Below are positions 43,224-51,296 of a stretch of 64,000 bases of DNA, piece after piece. Source of the DNA: Bacillota bacterium (GTDB taxonomy: Bacteria; Bacillota; UBA4882; UBA10575); the NCBI GenBank assembly GCA_029782135.1, contig JAKOVI010000064.1:1-64000 (forward strand), given 5' to 3'. The notes below the pieces were generated by a model. The model had not been told where the DNA came from and ran no database searches. It worked only from the letters and a program-made list of their open reading frames with translations. Made by a program: the position numbers and the translations under genes. Each line of letters opens with the position of its first letter. Position 1 is the first letter of the stretch.

Positions 43224-44414
43224 ATGGACTTATTTGACAAATGTTATCAGTTTACTGACGCCAAAGAAGCGATCGCCGCCGGTCTTTATCCTTACTTCCA
43301 CGAATTGCAGACCGGCCAGGACACCGAAGTGACAATGAGCAACCGGGAGAATGTCTTAATGATTGGCTCGAACAACTATATGGGGCTAACCAGTGACCCC
43401 CGGGTGAAACAAGCCGCCATTGCCGCAACGGAAAAATACGGCTCCGGGTGTTCCGGGTCGCGCTTTCTCAACGGTACGCTGGATCTCCATGTCACCCTGG
43501 AGAAAGAGTTAGCCCGCTTTATGCGGAAAGAGTCCGCCCTCCTCTTCTCCGCCGGTTTCCTCGCCAATCTGGGCATCATCTCAGCCATTGCCGGCCGCGG
43601 CGATTACATCCTTTGTGACCGGGCCAACCATGCCAGTATCTACGATGGTTGCCGGCTATCCTTCGCCAAAATGTTCAAATATGAGCACAATGACATGGAT
43701 GATCTGGAGAAACTCCTGCAAAAGCTCGGGACGGACAGCCCGAAACTGATTGTCACCGACGGCGTCTTCAGCATGGAGGGCGACCTGGCAAATCTTCCGG
43801 AGATTGTCCGCCTGGCCCGCAAGTACAATGCCCGGATTTTAGTCGACGATGCCCACGGCATCGGGGTGCTTGGGAAGAACGGCCGGGGGACCGCCGAGTA
43901 CTTCGGTCTGGAAGACGAGGTTGACATGATCATGGGAACCTTCAGCAAGTCCTTTGCTTCGCTCGGCGGTTTCCTCGTCGCCTCCGAACCGGTCTGCCAT
44001 TATGTGAAACACGTCTCCCGGCCGTTAATCTTTACGGCCAGTATGACCCCGGCGGCGGCCGGCGCTGCCTTGAAGGCACTCGAAATCATCGAGACCGAAC
44101 CCGAACGCCGCCAACACCTGCTGAAAATTGCGGACCAATTCCGCACCGGCCTCAAAAAAATCGGCTTTACGGTCAGTGAGGGAATCACCCCCATCATCCC
44201 GGTCCTCGTCGGCGATATGAATAAGACCTTCTACGCCTGTAAAGTCTTATTTGAGAACGGTGTCTACGTGAACCCGGTGGTGGCGCCGGCGGTACCGGCC
44301 GATGCCACGATGATCCGGACCAGTCTGACGGCCACCCATACAGAAGCACATATCGAACGGGCGTTACAGATCTTTGCCAAGGTCGGAAAGGATCTGGAGA
44401 TCATCCCGGCATAA
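43224..44414 (+). CDS. Alpha-oxoamine synthase, serine palmitoyltransferase-like
   Basis: A 396-residue PLP enzyme that condenses an amino acid with an acyl-CoA, in the family of KBL, BioF and serine palmitoyltransferase. The PLP lysine is Lys242 in GTFSKSFASLGGF; His136 (NHASIYDG), Asp208 and His211 (VDDAHGIGVLG) are the usual cofactor contacts. The N-terminal GLYPYFHELQTGQDTEV and FKYEHNDMDDLE resemble, from memory, the Bacteroides serine palmitoyltransferase more than KBL or BioF. No biotin or threonine genes are nearby. A convergent SDR and an OmpH gene follow. A poor -10 (TATAAT, 43184) lies upstream. The substrate needs testing. Confidence 0.8.
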   Translation: MDLFDKCYQFTDAKEAIAAGLYPYFHELQTGQDTEVTMSNRENVLMIGSNNYMGLTSDPRVKQAAIAATEKYGSGCSGSRFLNGTLDLHVTLEKELARFMRKESALLFSAGFLANLGIISAIAGRGDYILCDRANHASIYDGCRLSFAKMFKYEHNDMDDLEKLLQKLGTDSPKLIVTDGVFSMEGDLANLPEIVRLARKYNARILVDDAHGIGVLGKNGRGTAEYFGLEDEVDMIMGTFSKSFASLGGFLVASEPVCHYVKHVSRPLIFTASMTPAAAGAALKALEIIETEPERRQHLLKIADQFRTGLKKIGFTVSEGITPIIPVLVGDMNKTFYACKVLFENGVYVNPVVAPAVPADATMIRTSLTATHTEAHIERALQIFAKVGKDLEIIPA

Positions 44415-44434
44415 TAGCGGTTGCCGAAGAAATC

Positions 44435-44470
44435 AGCCCCGTCTGGTAAAGACGGGGCTCTTCTTTTTTC
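44435..44470 (+). terminator. Terminator of the alpha-oxoamine synthase gene
   Basis: AGCCCCGTCT pairs with AGACGGGGCT (10 bp), followed by CTTCTTTTTT on the plus strand. Confidence 0.88.
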
Positions 44471-44566
44471 AACCATTGAATGCAGGGCTTTATAAGGACG
44501 GCCATTTCCGCTGGCACAGGCAGAGGAAAACCGCGCAGCCCGTCCGTACGTAAGAGGGCTGTTCTT

Positions 44567-45478
44567 TCACCGGAAATCGATGTTGTAAAAGAGCCGGATC
44601 ATCTTCTCCCGGAAGCGGTCAGTGACAAAGCGCGCAATCGCCGGGAACTTCGTCGACAGAAAATCACCGGCCGCATAGCGGGGGCGCGGATTGGCTTGTT
44701 GGATAATCTTCAAGACCCGGTCAGCAATAACCTGGGGCGCGGGCGCCTTCTGCATGTTAACATCAATCGTGTGCCAGCAGCGGTCCGCCCATTTTTTATA
44801 GGGCGAGTCCTCCCCGATCCCGAAGACGGTCACATCATTGAAGTTTGTTTTGATATCCCCCGGCTCCACGGCGACCACCTTCACCCCAAACGGGCGCAGT
44901 TCCTGGCGCAAACCTTCGGTCAAGGCGGACAAAGCGAATTTCGTCGCCGAATAGTGAACTTGGAAGGGGATGACAAAACGGGCCGCCAACGAAGTAATAT
45001 TAATGATCAGGCCATGCCGCTGGGCCCGCATCACCGGCACAACTTGTTGGATTAAACGTAACGCGCCAAAGTAATTGGTCTCAAAGATCTCCTTGCTCTT
45101 CGCCAGGGGAAACTCCTCCAGCGGGCCAAAAACGCCATACCCTGCATTATTGATCAAAATATCAATCCCGCCGGCCGCCGCCATGAAGTGGGCGAAGCCG
45201 GCCTGCACCGATTGGTCGTCGGTCACATCCATCTGGATAAACCTGACCACCGGCCCGGCATCGGTTAAGCCGGCGGCCGGATCGGCATCAGCGCTTGGTA
45301 CGGGAATCAGTTTCACCTCTGCATCCACCGCCTGCACCAAAGTTCCGACCTTGGAAAGATTGCGCGTCGTACCCCATACTTGATAACCCTGGCGGGCCAA
45401 GGTCAGCGCTGTTGCCAGACCAATCCCGGAAGAAGCACCCGTAATTAAGACTTTTTTTGCCGACAATCCGTTGCCCAT
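44567..45478 (-). CDS. Short-chain dehydrogenase/reductase
   Basis: A 303-residue classical SDR. The NAD(P) motif is TGASSGIG (14-21), NNAG lies in ILINNAGYGVFGPL and the catalytic Tyr and Lys are in YSATKFALSALTEGLRQEL, with Ser in INITSLAARF. There is an insertion of about 20 residues (around 58-80) rich in Asp, Ala and Pro. The substrate is unknown. Its position facing a serine-palmitoyltransferase-like gene allows a 3-ketosphinganine-reductase role, but nothing in the sequence proves it. AAAGGAG precedes the ATG; the OmpH gene is 14 bases upstream, so they form one operon. Confidence 0.85.
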   Translation of the reverse strand: MGNGLSAKKVLITGASSGIGLATALTLARQGYQVWGTTRNLSKVGTLVQAVDAEVKLIPVPSADADPAAGLTDAGPVVRFIQMDVTDDQSVQAGFAHFMAAAGGIDILINNAGYGVFGPLEEFPLAKSKEIFETNYFGALRLIQQVVPVMRAQRHGLIINITSLAARFVIPFQVHYSATKFALSALTEGLRQELRPFGVKVVAVEPGDIKTNFNDVTVFGIGEDSPYKKWADRCWHTIDVNMQKAPAPQVIADRVLKIIQQANPRPRYAAGDFLSTKFPAIARFVTDRFREKMIRLFYNIDFR

Positions 45479-45492
45479 CGTTCCAAACTCCT

Positions 45493-46152
45493 TTATTGTT
45501 GTTGCCCGGAGGCTGCCGCCTCCGCCTCTTTTTGTCCAGTCTTTCCAGCACTGCCGGTGAAGAAGCGCTTCAACCGTTGCCAGAAGTTCAATCCCCAGTT
45601 CTTCCAGGTCTTTAAGACCTGGTCGGTTACATCATTCCCGCCGACTTGAAAACCGGTCTTCAGCAAAATACAATCCAGGTTTTTATCTTTGGCCACCTTC
45701 GCCAGGACAGCATGAAATTCTTCATAGACGGCTGCTTCGCGTTTTTCTTGTCGCGCCGCTATTTCCTGCTTCTTCTGGTCGATCAGCCGCTGCGTCTCGG
45801 CGGCCAATTCCTGTGTACGGCGGTTGACGGTCTCATCTCCGGAAGAAGCTACTTGCTGCCCGGCTTCAAGGCCGGTTTGCTTGTTGACCAGTTCGTTTAT
45901 TTTCCGTTGGTGCTCGGCGAGCACCTGCGCGACATACTCCGCCAGTTCCCGCTGGTCTTTCTCCGCTTCGTCCTTCAGCATGATAAAATGGGGCGCATCT
46001 TTCTTAATCCTCTCCAGATCAATGACACCAATCGTCGAACTGGGAGAACTCGACTCCTCATCCTCCATCGCCCAACCGGATGCTGTCAAAAAGACCATCA
46101 CCAGCAAGAGCATACTGATGTTGATCATGATAGACAAACGTTGTTTCCTCAT
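45493..46152 (-). CDS. OmpH/Skp-like periplasmic chaperone
   Basis: A 219-residue secreted protein. The N-terminal signal sequence (MLLLVMVFLTASGWA) is followed by IGVIDLERIKKDAPHF, a long coiled-coil (about 60-150) and the end of the fold with LDCILLKTGFQVGGNDVTDQVL. This is the OmpH/Skp arrangement: two beta segments around helical arms. In diderm bacteria Skp escorts outer-membrane proteins; its presence in a Firmicute suggests an outer membrane. No lipobox is present. It is the first gene of a pair with the SDR. Confidence 0.82.
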   Translation of the reverse strand: MRKQRLSIMINISMLLLVMVFLTASGWAMEDEESSSPSSTIGVIDLERIKKDAPHFIMLKDEAEKDQRELAEYVAQVLAEHQRKINELVNKQTGLEAGQQVASSGDETVNRRTQELAAETQRLIDQKKQEIAARQEKREAAVYEEFHAVLAKVAKDKNLDCILLKTGFQVGGNDVTDQVLKTWKNWGLNFWQRLKRFFTGSAGKTGQKEAEAAASGQQQ

Positions 46153-46295
46153 TAGATCCGCTCCTACTTATTAAGGGGATTGTATCTCTGTTAAATTTCC
46201 CGCTTCATCCGCATTTTCCTGCTGGAAAAGTAATTTCCCAAGAAACTGCCCGGCGGGAAGTCTGAGTATTGCGGTGCGTACATACAATAAAAGGA

Positions 46296-46350
46296 GGGAA
46301 TTGCTTGCCCGTGGCGGCACAAAAATCGAAGCGCCGGTCTGGCAATTCCC
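46296..46350 (+). promoter_or_regulatory. Inverted repeat upstream of the LysM gene
   Basis: GGGAATTGC (46296-46304) pairs perfectly with GCAATTCCC (46342-46350). An AGGAGG overlaps the left arm. Inside the loop a 17-codon frame (TTG at 46305, ending TAA before 46356) could encode MPVAAQKSKRRSGNSLK. It may be a leader peptide or a structured RNA; I do not recognise it as a known riboswitch. Confidence 0.35.
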
Positions 46351-46381
46351 TGAAATAAACCGTTAAAGTGGTGATCGTAAA

Positions 46382-46591
46382 TTGCGGCTCCATAAATACC
46401 GGGCGCGGAATTACCGCTTCACGGCACCCGGCGATCGCTGGATTATCCATACGATCCAAAAGGGTGACACCCTCTACCGGTTAGCAACCAGCTATCATGT
46501 TCCCCTGCTCACCATCTTCCGTCATAACCCGGCCTTGGATCCCCGCCAACTGGTCGTTGGTGACAAGATCCGCATCCCGCGGATCTCCTAA
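46382..46591 (+). CDS. Single LysM-domain protein
   Basis: A 69-residue protein consisting mainly of one LysM domain, IHTIQKGDTLYRLATSYHVP followed by LLTIFRHNPALDPRQLVVGDKIRIP. LysM binds N-acetylglucosamine chains of peptidoglycan or cortex. There is no signal peptide, so it may act from the mother-cell side on the forming spore, as LysM coat proteins do; this is inference. The start is the TTG at 46382 with a weak GGTGATC ribosome binding site. Confidence 0.75.
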   Translation: MRLHKYRARNYRFTAPGDRWIIHTIQKGDTLYRLATSYHVPLLTIFRHNPALDPRQLVVGDKIRIPRIS

Positions 46592-46634
46592 AAAATAAAG
46601 AAAGCGCGGTCAGCCGGTTCATCCTTCCATTTGA

Positions 46635-47282
46635 TCAGTACTTGACGCGCTTACCGGTGTGCAAGAGGATCGTCTCTTCACTAATATTGGTGGCATGGTC
46701 GGCAACCCGTTCAAGGAAGCGGGCAACCATATGAAAACGGATTGCTTGCTGCACATGCTTCAGAGCACCGGAGTCAGTCAACAACAGGTTCAACTCATCG
46801 TAAATCATTTCATAAAGATTATCTGCCTCTTCATCCCTCCGGCAGACGGCTTCCGCCAAATCTGCATTTCCGTCAAAGAAAGACTGCAGGGCAACCTCGA
46901 GCATATTGACGACGAGATGTGACATTTGGGAGAGATGCGTCAATGGTTTGATGTATTCTTCATGCTTCAATTCTAAAGCGATCTTGGCAATGTTGTTGGC
47001 ATAGTCTCCGATCCGCTCAAGATCCTTTGCGAGTTTAAAAATGGAAAGGCAGCAACGAAGCTCCTTCCCATGAAGGTTCTCTTCCGCAAGCAGCCTGGTG
47101 GTTTTCTCTTCAATCACAATCAGCTGATTGTCGATGATATCATCTTCATTAATGATTTCCAGGGCCGCTTGGTAATTACGGTTCACTAAGGCATCGATTG
47201 CACGTGAGACAACCTTTTTCGCTCTCTCCCCCATTTGGACCAACTCCGTCATTAACTCGTCAAGCTGGTGCAAATTGACCAC
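46635..47282 (-). CDS. phoU: Phosphate transport regulator PhoU
   Basis: PhoU down-regulates the phosphate regulon and PstSCAB uptake. The 215-residue protein is all helical with two repeats, each with an E/D-rich metal motif (NEDDIIDNQLIVIEE and CRRDEEADNLYEMI) and the sequence ERIGDYANNIAKIA / ERVADHATNISEET. The start is a GTG at 47282. A TATAAT on the minus strand (47330-47325) is a plausible -10. No pst genes are in the window. Confidence 0.95.
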   Translation of the reverse strand: MVNLHQLDELMTELVQMGERAKKVVSRAIDALVNRNYQAALEIINEDDIIDNQLIVIEEKTTRLLAEENLHGKELRCCLSIFKLAKDLERIGDYANNIAKIALELKHEEYIKPLTHLSQMSHLVVNMLEVALQSFFDGNADLAEAVCRRDEEADNLYEMIYDELNLLLTDSGALKHVQQAIRFHMVARFLERVADHATNISEETILLHTGKRVKY

Positions 47283-47393
47283 ACCCTTCCTCTTTTTTTC
47301 ATATGCTTTTACCTTATTTCTTTAATTATAACACTTCCACCCAAGATAACGAATATTTCAGAGGAAAATTCCCGAAGATTTGTATTTTTACTG

Positions 47394-47418
47394 GCAGGCT
47401 GCTAAAGCCTGCTTTTTT
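47394..47418 (+). terminator. Orphan plus-strand terminator
   Basis: GCAGGC-TGCTAAA-GCCTGC followed by TTTTTT on the plus strand, in the 313-base gap between phoU (minus) and degV (plus). No plus-strand gene lies before it, so it may end an unannotated small RNA or a leader of the degV unit. The rest of the gap shows nothing clear. Confidence 0.55.
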
Positions 47419-47595
47419 ATAATTTTTTTGCCGCCTTTTTCCGGCAAAGCCCCGCATAACTCGTGAAAAAACTGCAGGATTCGACGATCACAGCCGCCAA
47501 CCGTCCTGCGGATCGCCGGTTAAAGCAGGATTTAAAACTTATTTTAGCGAATTGATCAGTATTTTAAGGCCAATTTGCAGTTAGGAGGTGAAAGA

Positions 47596-48447
47596 GTGGC
47601 GATTCAGGTTATTACCGACTCCACAGCCGACCTTCCCCAAGAACTAAAAGACCGTTATCAGATTAAGACGGTCCCCCTTTATGTGCATTTCGGGGAAGAG
47701 GTATACCGCGACGGCATTGATCTAACCCCGGAGAGCTTTCTGGAGAAGGTGAAAGCGGGGCCGGTCTTTCCGAAAACTTCGCAACCGACCCCCGAAGATT
47801 TCCGCCGGGTCTTCCAACCGATCCTGGAGCAAGGGGACGAACTGATTTTTCTTGGGATCTCTTCCGAGGTCTCGGGGACGATCTCTTCCGCCCTTCTCGC
47901 CGCCGAAGAACTGGACCCGCAGAAAATTTCGATTATCGACTCCCGTAACCTTTCACTCGGGTTGGGGCTCCTCGTCTTACACGCCTGCCGTCTCCGCGCG
48001 CAAGGCCTTCCCCTTCGCGCGATCACCGAAGAGGTGAACCGGCTTGTTCCCTTGGTGCGAATCTCCTTTGTCGTTGATACGCTCGAATTCCTGTATAAGG
48101 GTGGCCGTCTAAGTAAAACCCAAGCCGTCGTCGGTAATATCTTAAGTATCCATCCCCGGATCGAGATTGTCGACGGCAAACTGGTCGTCGCCGAAAAAAT
48201 CCGCGGCACCAAAGCAAAAGCCCGCACTCGCTTAATCCAATGGGCGCTGCAGGACACCGCGCGCATCGATCCGGAGTGGATGGGTATTCCCCACTGCTAT
48301 GATCCGGGGGAAGCGGAAGCAATCATTGAAGAGCTCCGTCCATTAGGCTTGGCGAAAGAATACATTGTCACCCAGGTCGGAGCAATTATCTCCAGCCACT
48401 GTGGGCCCGGTACGTTCTGTATTACTTATGTGAAAAAACCGGAATGA
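47596..48447 (+). CDS. DegV-family fatty acid-binding protein
   Basis: A 283-residue DegV protein. In other Firmicutes DegV/FakB proteins bind a fatty acid and present it to the kinase FakA. Seen are ITDSTADLP (5-13), PKTSQPTPEDF, FLGISSEVSGTISSALLAAEE, and the C-terminal VGAIISSHCGPGTFCITYVKK. The GTG at 47596 follows TTAGGAGGTGAAAGA. It is followed by a second DegV gene 60 bases downstream. No FakA is present in the window. Confidence 0.93.
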   Translation: MAIQVITDSTADLPQELKDRYQIKTVPLYVHFGEEVYRDGIDLTPESFLEKVKAGPVFPKTSQPTPEDFRRVFQPILEQGDELIFLGISSEVSGTISSALLAAEELDPQKISIIDSRNLSLGLGLLVLHACRLRAQGLPLRAITEEVNRLVPLVRISFVVDTLEFLYKGGRLSKTQAVVGNILSIHPRIEIVDGKLVVAEKIRGTKAKARTRLIQWALQDTARIDPEWMGIPHCYDPGEAEAIIEELRPLGLAKEYIVTQVGAIISSHCGPGTFCITYVKKPE

Positions 48448-48507
48448 TCTTCTTTTTTACAAGATTTATTCTCTGGTAACCAAACATTCCTTTGGGAGGC
48501 GTGAAAA

Positions 48508-49359
48508 ATGTCGATTAAAATTGTCACCGATTCAACGGCTGACCTCTCCCCGGAATTATTAAGACGGTATTCCATTGAAGTAATCCCGTTATCGGTCAAC
48601 TTCGGTGACCAGGTCTATTTGGACGGTAAAGACTTAACCCCGCAGGAGTTTCTGGAAAAAGTCAAGACTTCTTCTGTTTTCCCGAAAACGGCGCAACCTT
48701 CACCGGCTGATTTCCTTGAACTCTTCCGCCGGATCGCCGCGGAAGGCCATGAAATACTGTATATCGGCATCTCCTCCGATTTGTCCGGCACCTTTGCTTC
48801 GGCTTCCTTGGCCGCCCAAGAGTTGAGCGGCGTACCGATCGAACTGGTTGATTCAAGAAACCTTTCAATGGGGATTGGCCTCCTCGTCTTGCACGGCGCC
48901 GAGATGGTGCAGAAAGGAATGGCCCTGAAGGAAGTCGCGGAACGCCTGCGTACCATGGCCCCGCGGATTAAAACCTCATTTATCGTTGAGTCGCTGGACT
49001 TCCTCTACAAAGGCGGGCGCCTCTCCCGGACCCAAGCGATCATCGGCAATGTTTTACAGATTCATCCCCGGATTGAAGTGGTGGGCGGTAAGTTGATCAT
49101 GGCCGAGAAATTCCGGGGAAGCAAAGCCAAAGCCAACAACCGCCTGCTCGAATGGGCCACCGAGGAGAAAGAGCTGATTGACGACCGCTGGATCTCGGTG
49201 ACCCACTGCCATGACCATGACTCCGCGGCATCCCTCGCCGAACGGCTGCGGGAGATGAACCTGGCACAGGAAGTAGTAATTACGGAAGCCGGGGCGGTCA
49301 TCTCCAGTCACTGCGGTCCCGGAACCGTCGGGATCCTTTTCCTCCAAAAAGAGTCCTGA
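48508..49359 (+). CDS. DegV-family fatty acid-binding protein, second copy
   Basis: A 283-residue paralogue of the preceding gene with the same motifs (VTDSTADLSPELLRR, PKTAQPSPADF, YIGISSDLSGTFASASLAAQE, VISSHCGPGTVGILFL). The two proteins are of equal length and clearly homologous over their whole length, a tandem duplication that has diverged. GGGAGGCGTG precedes the ATG. Two FakB proteins in one genome usually differ in fatty-acid preference (saturated versus unsaturated). Confidence 0.93.
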   Translation: MSIKIVTDSTADLSPELLRRYSIEVIPLSVNFGDQVYLDGKDLTPQEFLEKVKTSSVFPKTAQPSPADFLELFRRIAAEGHEILYIGISSDLSGTFASASLAAQELSGVPIELVDSRNLSMGIGLLVLHGAEMVQKGMALKEVAERLRTMAPRIKTSFIVESLDFLYKGGRLSRTQAIIGNVLQIHPRIEVVGGKLIMAEKFRGSKAKANNRLLEWATEEKELIDDRWISVTHCHDHDSAASLAERLREMNLAQEVVITEAGAVISSHCGPGTVGILFLQKES

Positions 49360-49384
49360 GCACGCAGCACGGTGCCCATGCCAA

Positions 49385-49414
49385 AAAAGAGACCCGAAAC
49401 GGTCTCTTTTTTTT
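49385..49414 (+). terminator. Terminator of the degV pair
   Basis: AAAAGAGACC...GGTCTCTTTT (49385-49410) followed by TTTTT on the plus strand. Confidence 0.85.
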
Positions 49415-49609
49415 ATCCCCGGGAGGTATTATTGGGCCAATTGTGGCATAAAGTACCATGAATAAGTTTGAGTCAACCTCTCCGCCAAGGATGGTTTTGG
49501 CGAAGAAAAGAACTAGCCATCAGAACGCTTATAAAAAAAGAAGGATATTCCATTTTTAAGTAAAATTAGTAAGTTAGACACTTCTTGCCAGGAAAAGGAG
49601 GGTCAAACC

Positions 49610-49948
49610 GTGAACAATCTTGACCAACTCCTCTCTTACCTCATTTTAATCACGGTCGTTACCTTTATCTTCGAACGGATCCTGGAGAACCTGTTCATCC
49701 CGTTAATGCCGGCTTCCAGTCCAAACGGTTCAGAAGCCCGCGGTTTTAATCTTCGCACTTACCTTACCCTGTTTTTGATCTTCGCGTTCAGCCTGGGACT
49801 GGCCTTGTCCAATCCGAAGTTCAGATTATTCGCCGGCGGTTTGGGAATGGAGGCGGAGCCCTTAATCGACAGTATTCTTACCGCGGCTTTAATGGCCGGC
49901 GGCTCCCAGCCCCTGCACTCCCTGGTCAACCGGGTCCGCAATGAATAA
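49610..49948 (+). CDS. Hypothetical membrane protein
   Basis: A 112-residue protein with an N-terminal helix (LLSYLILITVVTFIFERILE), a second hydrophobic segment (about 50-68) and a short third one at 85-100 (LIDSILTAALMAGGS), ending SQPLHSLVNRVRNE. The start is a GTG at 49610 behind AAGGAGGGTCAAACC. I do not recognise the family. Size and layout recall holin-like or phage-like membrane proteins, but nothing else points to phage. Confidence 0.6.
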   Translation: MNNLDQLLSYLILITVVTFIFERILENLFIPLMPASSPNGSEARGFNLRTYLTLFLIFAFSLGLALSNPKFRLFAGGLGMEAEPLIDSILTAALMAGGSQPLHSLVNRVRNE

Positions 49949-49984
49949 AGCATTAGCCGCAAGCCCTGCCGGAATATCTGCGCG

Positions 49985-50338
49985 TTATAACTTGGCCAGG
50001 GCTTTCAGCACATGGTCATTGGTGAAGGGTTTAACAATAAAGTTCTTCGCGCCGTAGAGCACTGCTTGCCGGACATTTGCTTCCTGGCCCATCGCCGAAA
50101 CAATCACGACTTTGGCCTCCTGGTCATATTGCCTGATTTCAAAGAGTGCCGTTAAGCCGTCCATTACCGGCATGGTGATGTCCAGCGTTACAATGTCCGG
50201 CCTGAGCTCTTTATATTTCTCCACGCCGATTTTCCCATTCTCGGCTTCGCCGACCACTTCATAACCATTTTTTTCCAGTAAGGTTTTTAAGGTCAGTCGC
50301 ATAAATGCGGAATCATCCACAATCAATACCTTCTTCAC
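49985..50338 (-). CDS. cheY: CheY response regulator (second copy)
   Basis: A 117-residue stand-alone receiver domain. Acidic pocket Asp8/Asp9, phosphoacceptor Asp53 (VTLDITMP), Ser81 and Lys103 (FIVKPF) are all present. It is nearly identical in length and very similar in sequence to the CheY at 57072. It has its own c-di-GMP riboswitch 103 bases upstream and a terminator separates it from cheD, so it is an independent unit. Confidence 0.93.
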   Translation of the reverse strand: MKKVLIVDDSAFMRLTLKTLLEKNGYEVVGEAENGKIGVEKYKELRPDIVTLDITMPVMDGLTALFEIRQYDQEAKVVIVSAMGQEANVRQAVLYGAKNFIVKPFTNDHVLKALAKL

Positions 50339-50441
50339 CGAATTTACCTCCTAAACCGGTTCTCCCTTGAAACTTGCTTATTTCCCGCAAGCCGCGCCTC
50401 CTACCCCTGTCCCCCTTGTTTGAAAATAGCCAAGCAAAAAA

Positions 50442-50552
50442 CAACCTCCTTTCGGTAGCCCGGCGGTCATGGCTTAACAGTCCATGCTAAGCTTTAGATC
50501 CGTAGCTTTGCGTCTCTTACTTTCGTAAGATTTGCCCTTGTCGATTCAGTTG
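50442..50552 (-). promoter_or_regulatory. c-di-GMP-I (GEMM) riboswitch before cheY (first copy in window)
   Basis: On the minus strand the GEMM-I signature is complete: AAGGGCAAATC, a stem with a GAAA loop (TTACGAAAGTAA), GACGCAAAGCTACGGATCT, the second stem with GCCATGACCGCCGGGCTACCG, then GAAAGGAGG. The aptamer is followed by GTTG and six T, which suggests transcription termination; GTTG can pair with CAAC at the 5' end. The on/off direction is not decidable by eye. Confidence 0.93.
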
Positions 50553-50595
50553 TTTTATGCAAAGAAAATAGGCTTTTTCATAGATAATCTAACAT

Positions 50596-50617
50596 ACTTG
50601 TTATTAATATAACAAGT
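50596..50617. promoter_or_regulatory. 22-bp palindrome in the promoter region of the second cheY unit
   Basis: ACTTGTTAT-TAAT-ATAACAAGT, two perfect 9-bp arms. On the minus strand it lies between a possible -35 (TTGTTA) and -10 (TTAGAT) spaced by 17 bases. It is absent from the other cheY unit. A repressor or activator site is likely. Confidence 0.5.
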
Positions 50618-50652
50618 AAGAAGTAATAAACATTTGGTAACCGAATCGGAAA

Positions 50653-50682
50653 AACCCCTTCCCGCAACATTGGAAAGGGGTT
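50653..50682 (-). terminator. Terminator of the chemotaxis operon after cheD
   Basis: AACCCCTTtCC pairs with GGgAAGGGGTT (50653-50663 with 50672-50682, one mismatch), followed by TTT on the minus strand. It lies 31 bases after the cheD stop. Confidence 0.75.
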
Positions 50683-50713
50683 GCCCGTTTGTCTGTTTTC
50701 ACCGGTTGTACTG

Positions 50714-51295
50714 TTAGAAAGTTTTTGGGAGAGGATGACGAATGGAGAAGACATGGCAGTCGATCCCTTCTTTGTGCATCCCCCGGCTGCTTGCGAAATG
50801 GTAACAATCCGTCTCGTCCTGAGGCGGCGCCGAACGAAAGCGCTTTAACATAATCGAACCGGTCGCCACATCGATTGCCAAACTCCGGACATAGTTCCCG
50901 CCCGTATCGAATTCGGTGAAAGGAAGGTTATAGCGGGCGAGAATATTTTTTGCCGCTTCTACATTCTTTTCCCCGATCTTGTATAGGTCATTGGGCTGCG
51001 CCGACTGGGCGCCACCAATAATACAGGCGCTGAGCTCACTTTTTAAACATTGAAATTTTGTTTTCATTTTATTGAGAAGCGCCGGGAGAGCCGTGTTTAC
51101 ATAACGGCCAAGCTGTAAAGTGAAAGGATCGGCATCCGGATTGGCGTAAGGCAAAGGTATATGGGCCAACCCCAGGACCTGGCGGCGCAACGCATAAACG
51201 GAAACGGCAACACACGGTCCCAAACCGATAATTTTTAAGATATCATCCTGATGATCCGAAATGGCAGACTCTCCGATGCCTACGACGATCTCCAT
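50714..51295 (-). CDS. cheD: Chemoreceptor glutamine deamidase CheD
   Basis: CheD deamidates glutamines in chemoreceptors. The 193-residue protein has catalytic Cys28 in LGPCVAVSVY and His45 in GLAHIPLP. The last 40 residues, after IMLKRF, extend beyond the usual length of about 160; they contain two Cys and are not conserved in the family as I know it. It ends the operon; cheR is one base upstream. Confidence 0.92.
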   Translation of the reverse strand: MEIVVGIGESAISDHQDDILKIIGLGPCVAVSVYALRRQVLGLAHIPLPYANPDADPFTLQLGRYVNTALPALLNKMKTKFQCLKSELSACIIGGAQSAQPNDLYKIGEKNVEAAKNILARYNLPFTEFDTGGNYVRSLAIDVATGSIMLKRFRSAPPQDETDCYHFASSRGMHKEGIDCHVFSIRHPLPKTF

Positions 51296-51296
51296 G

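Noticed and set aside
49610-49948. Holin or prophage remnant
   Set aside because: Size and helices allow it, but there is no endolysin, integrase or other phage gene nearby.
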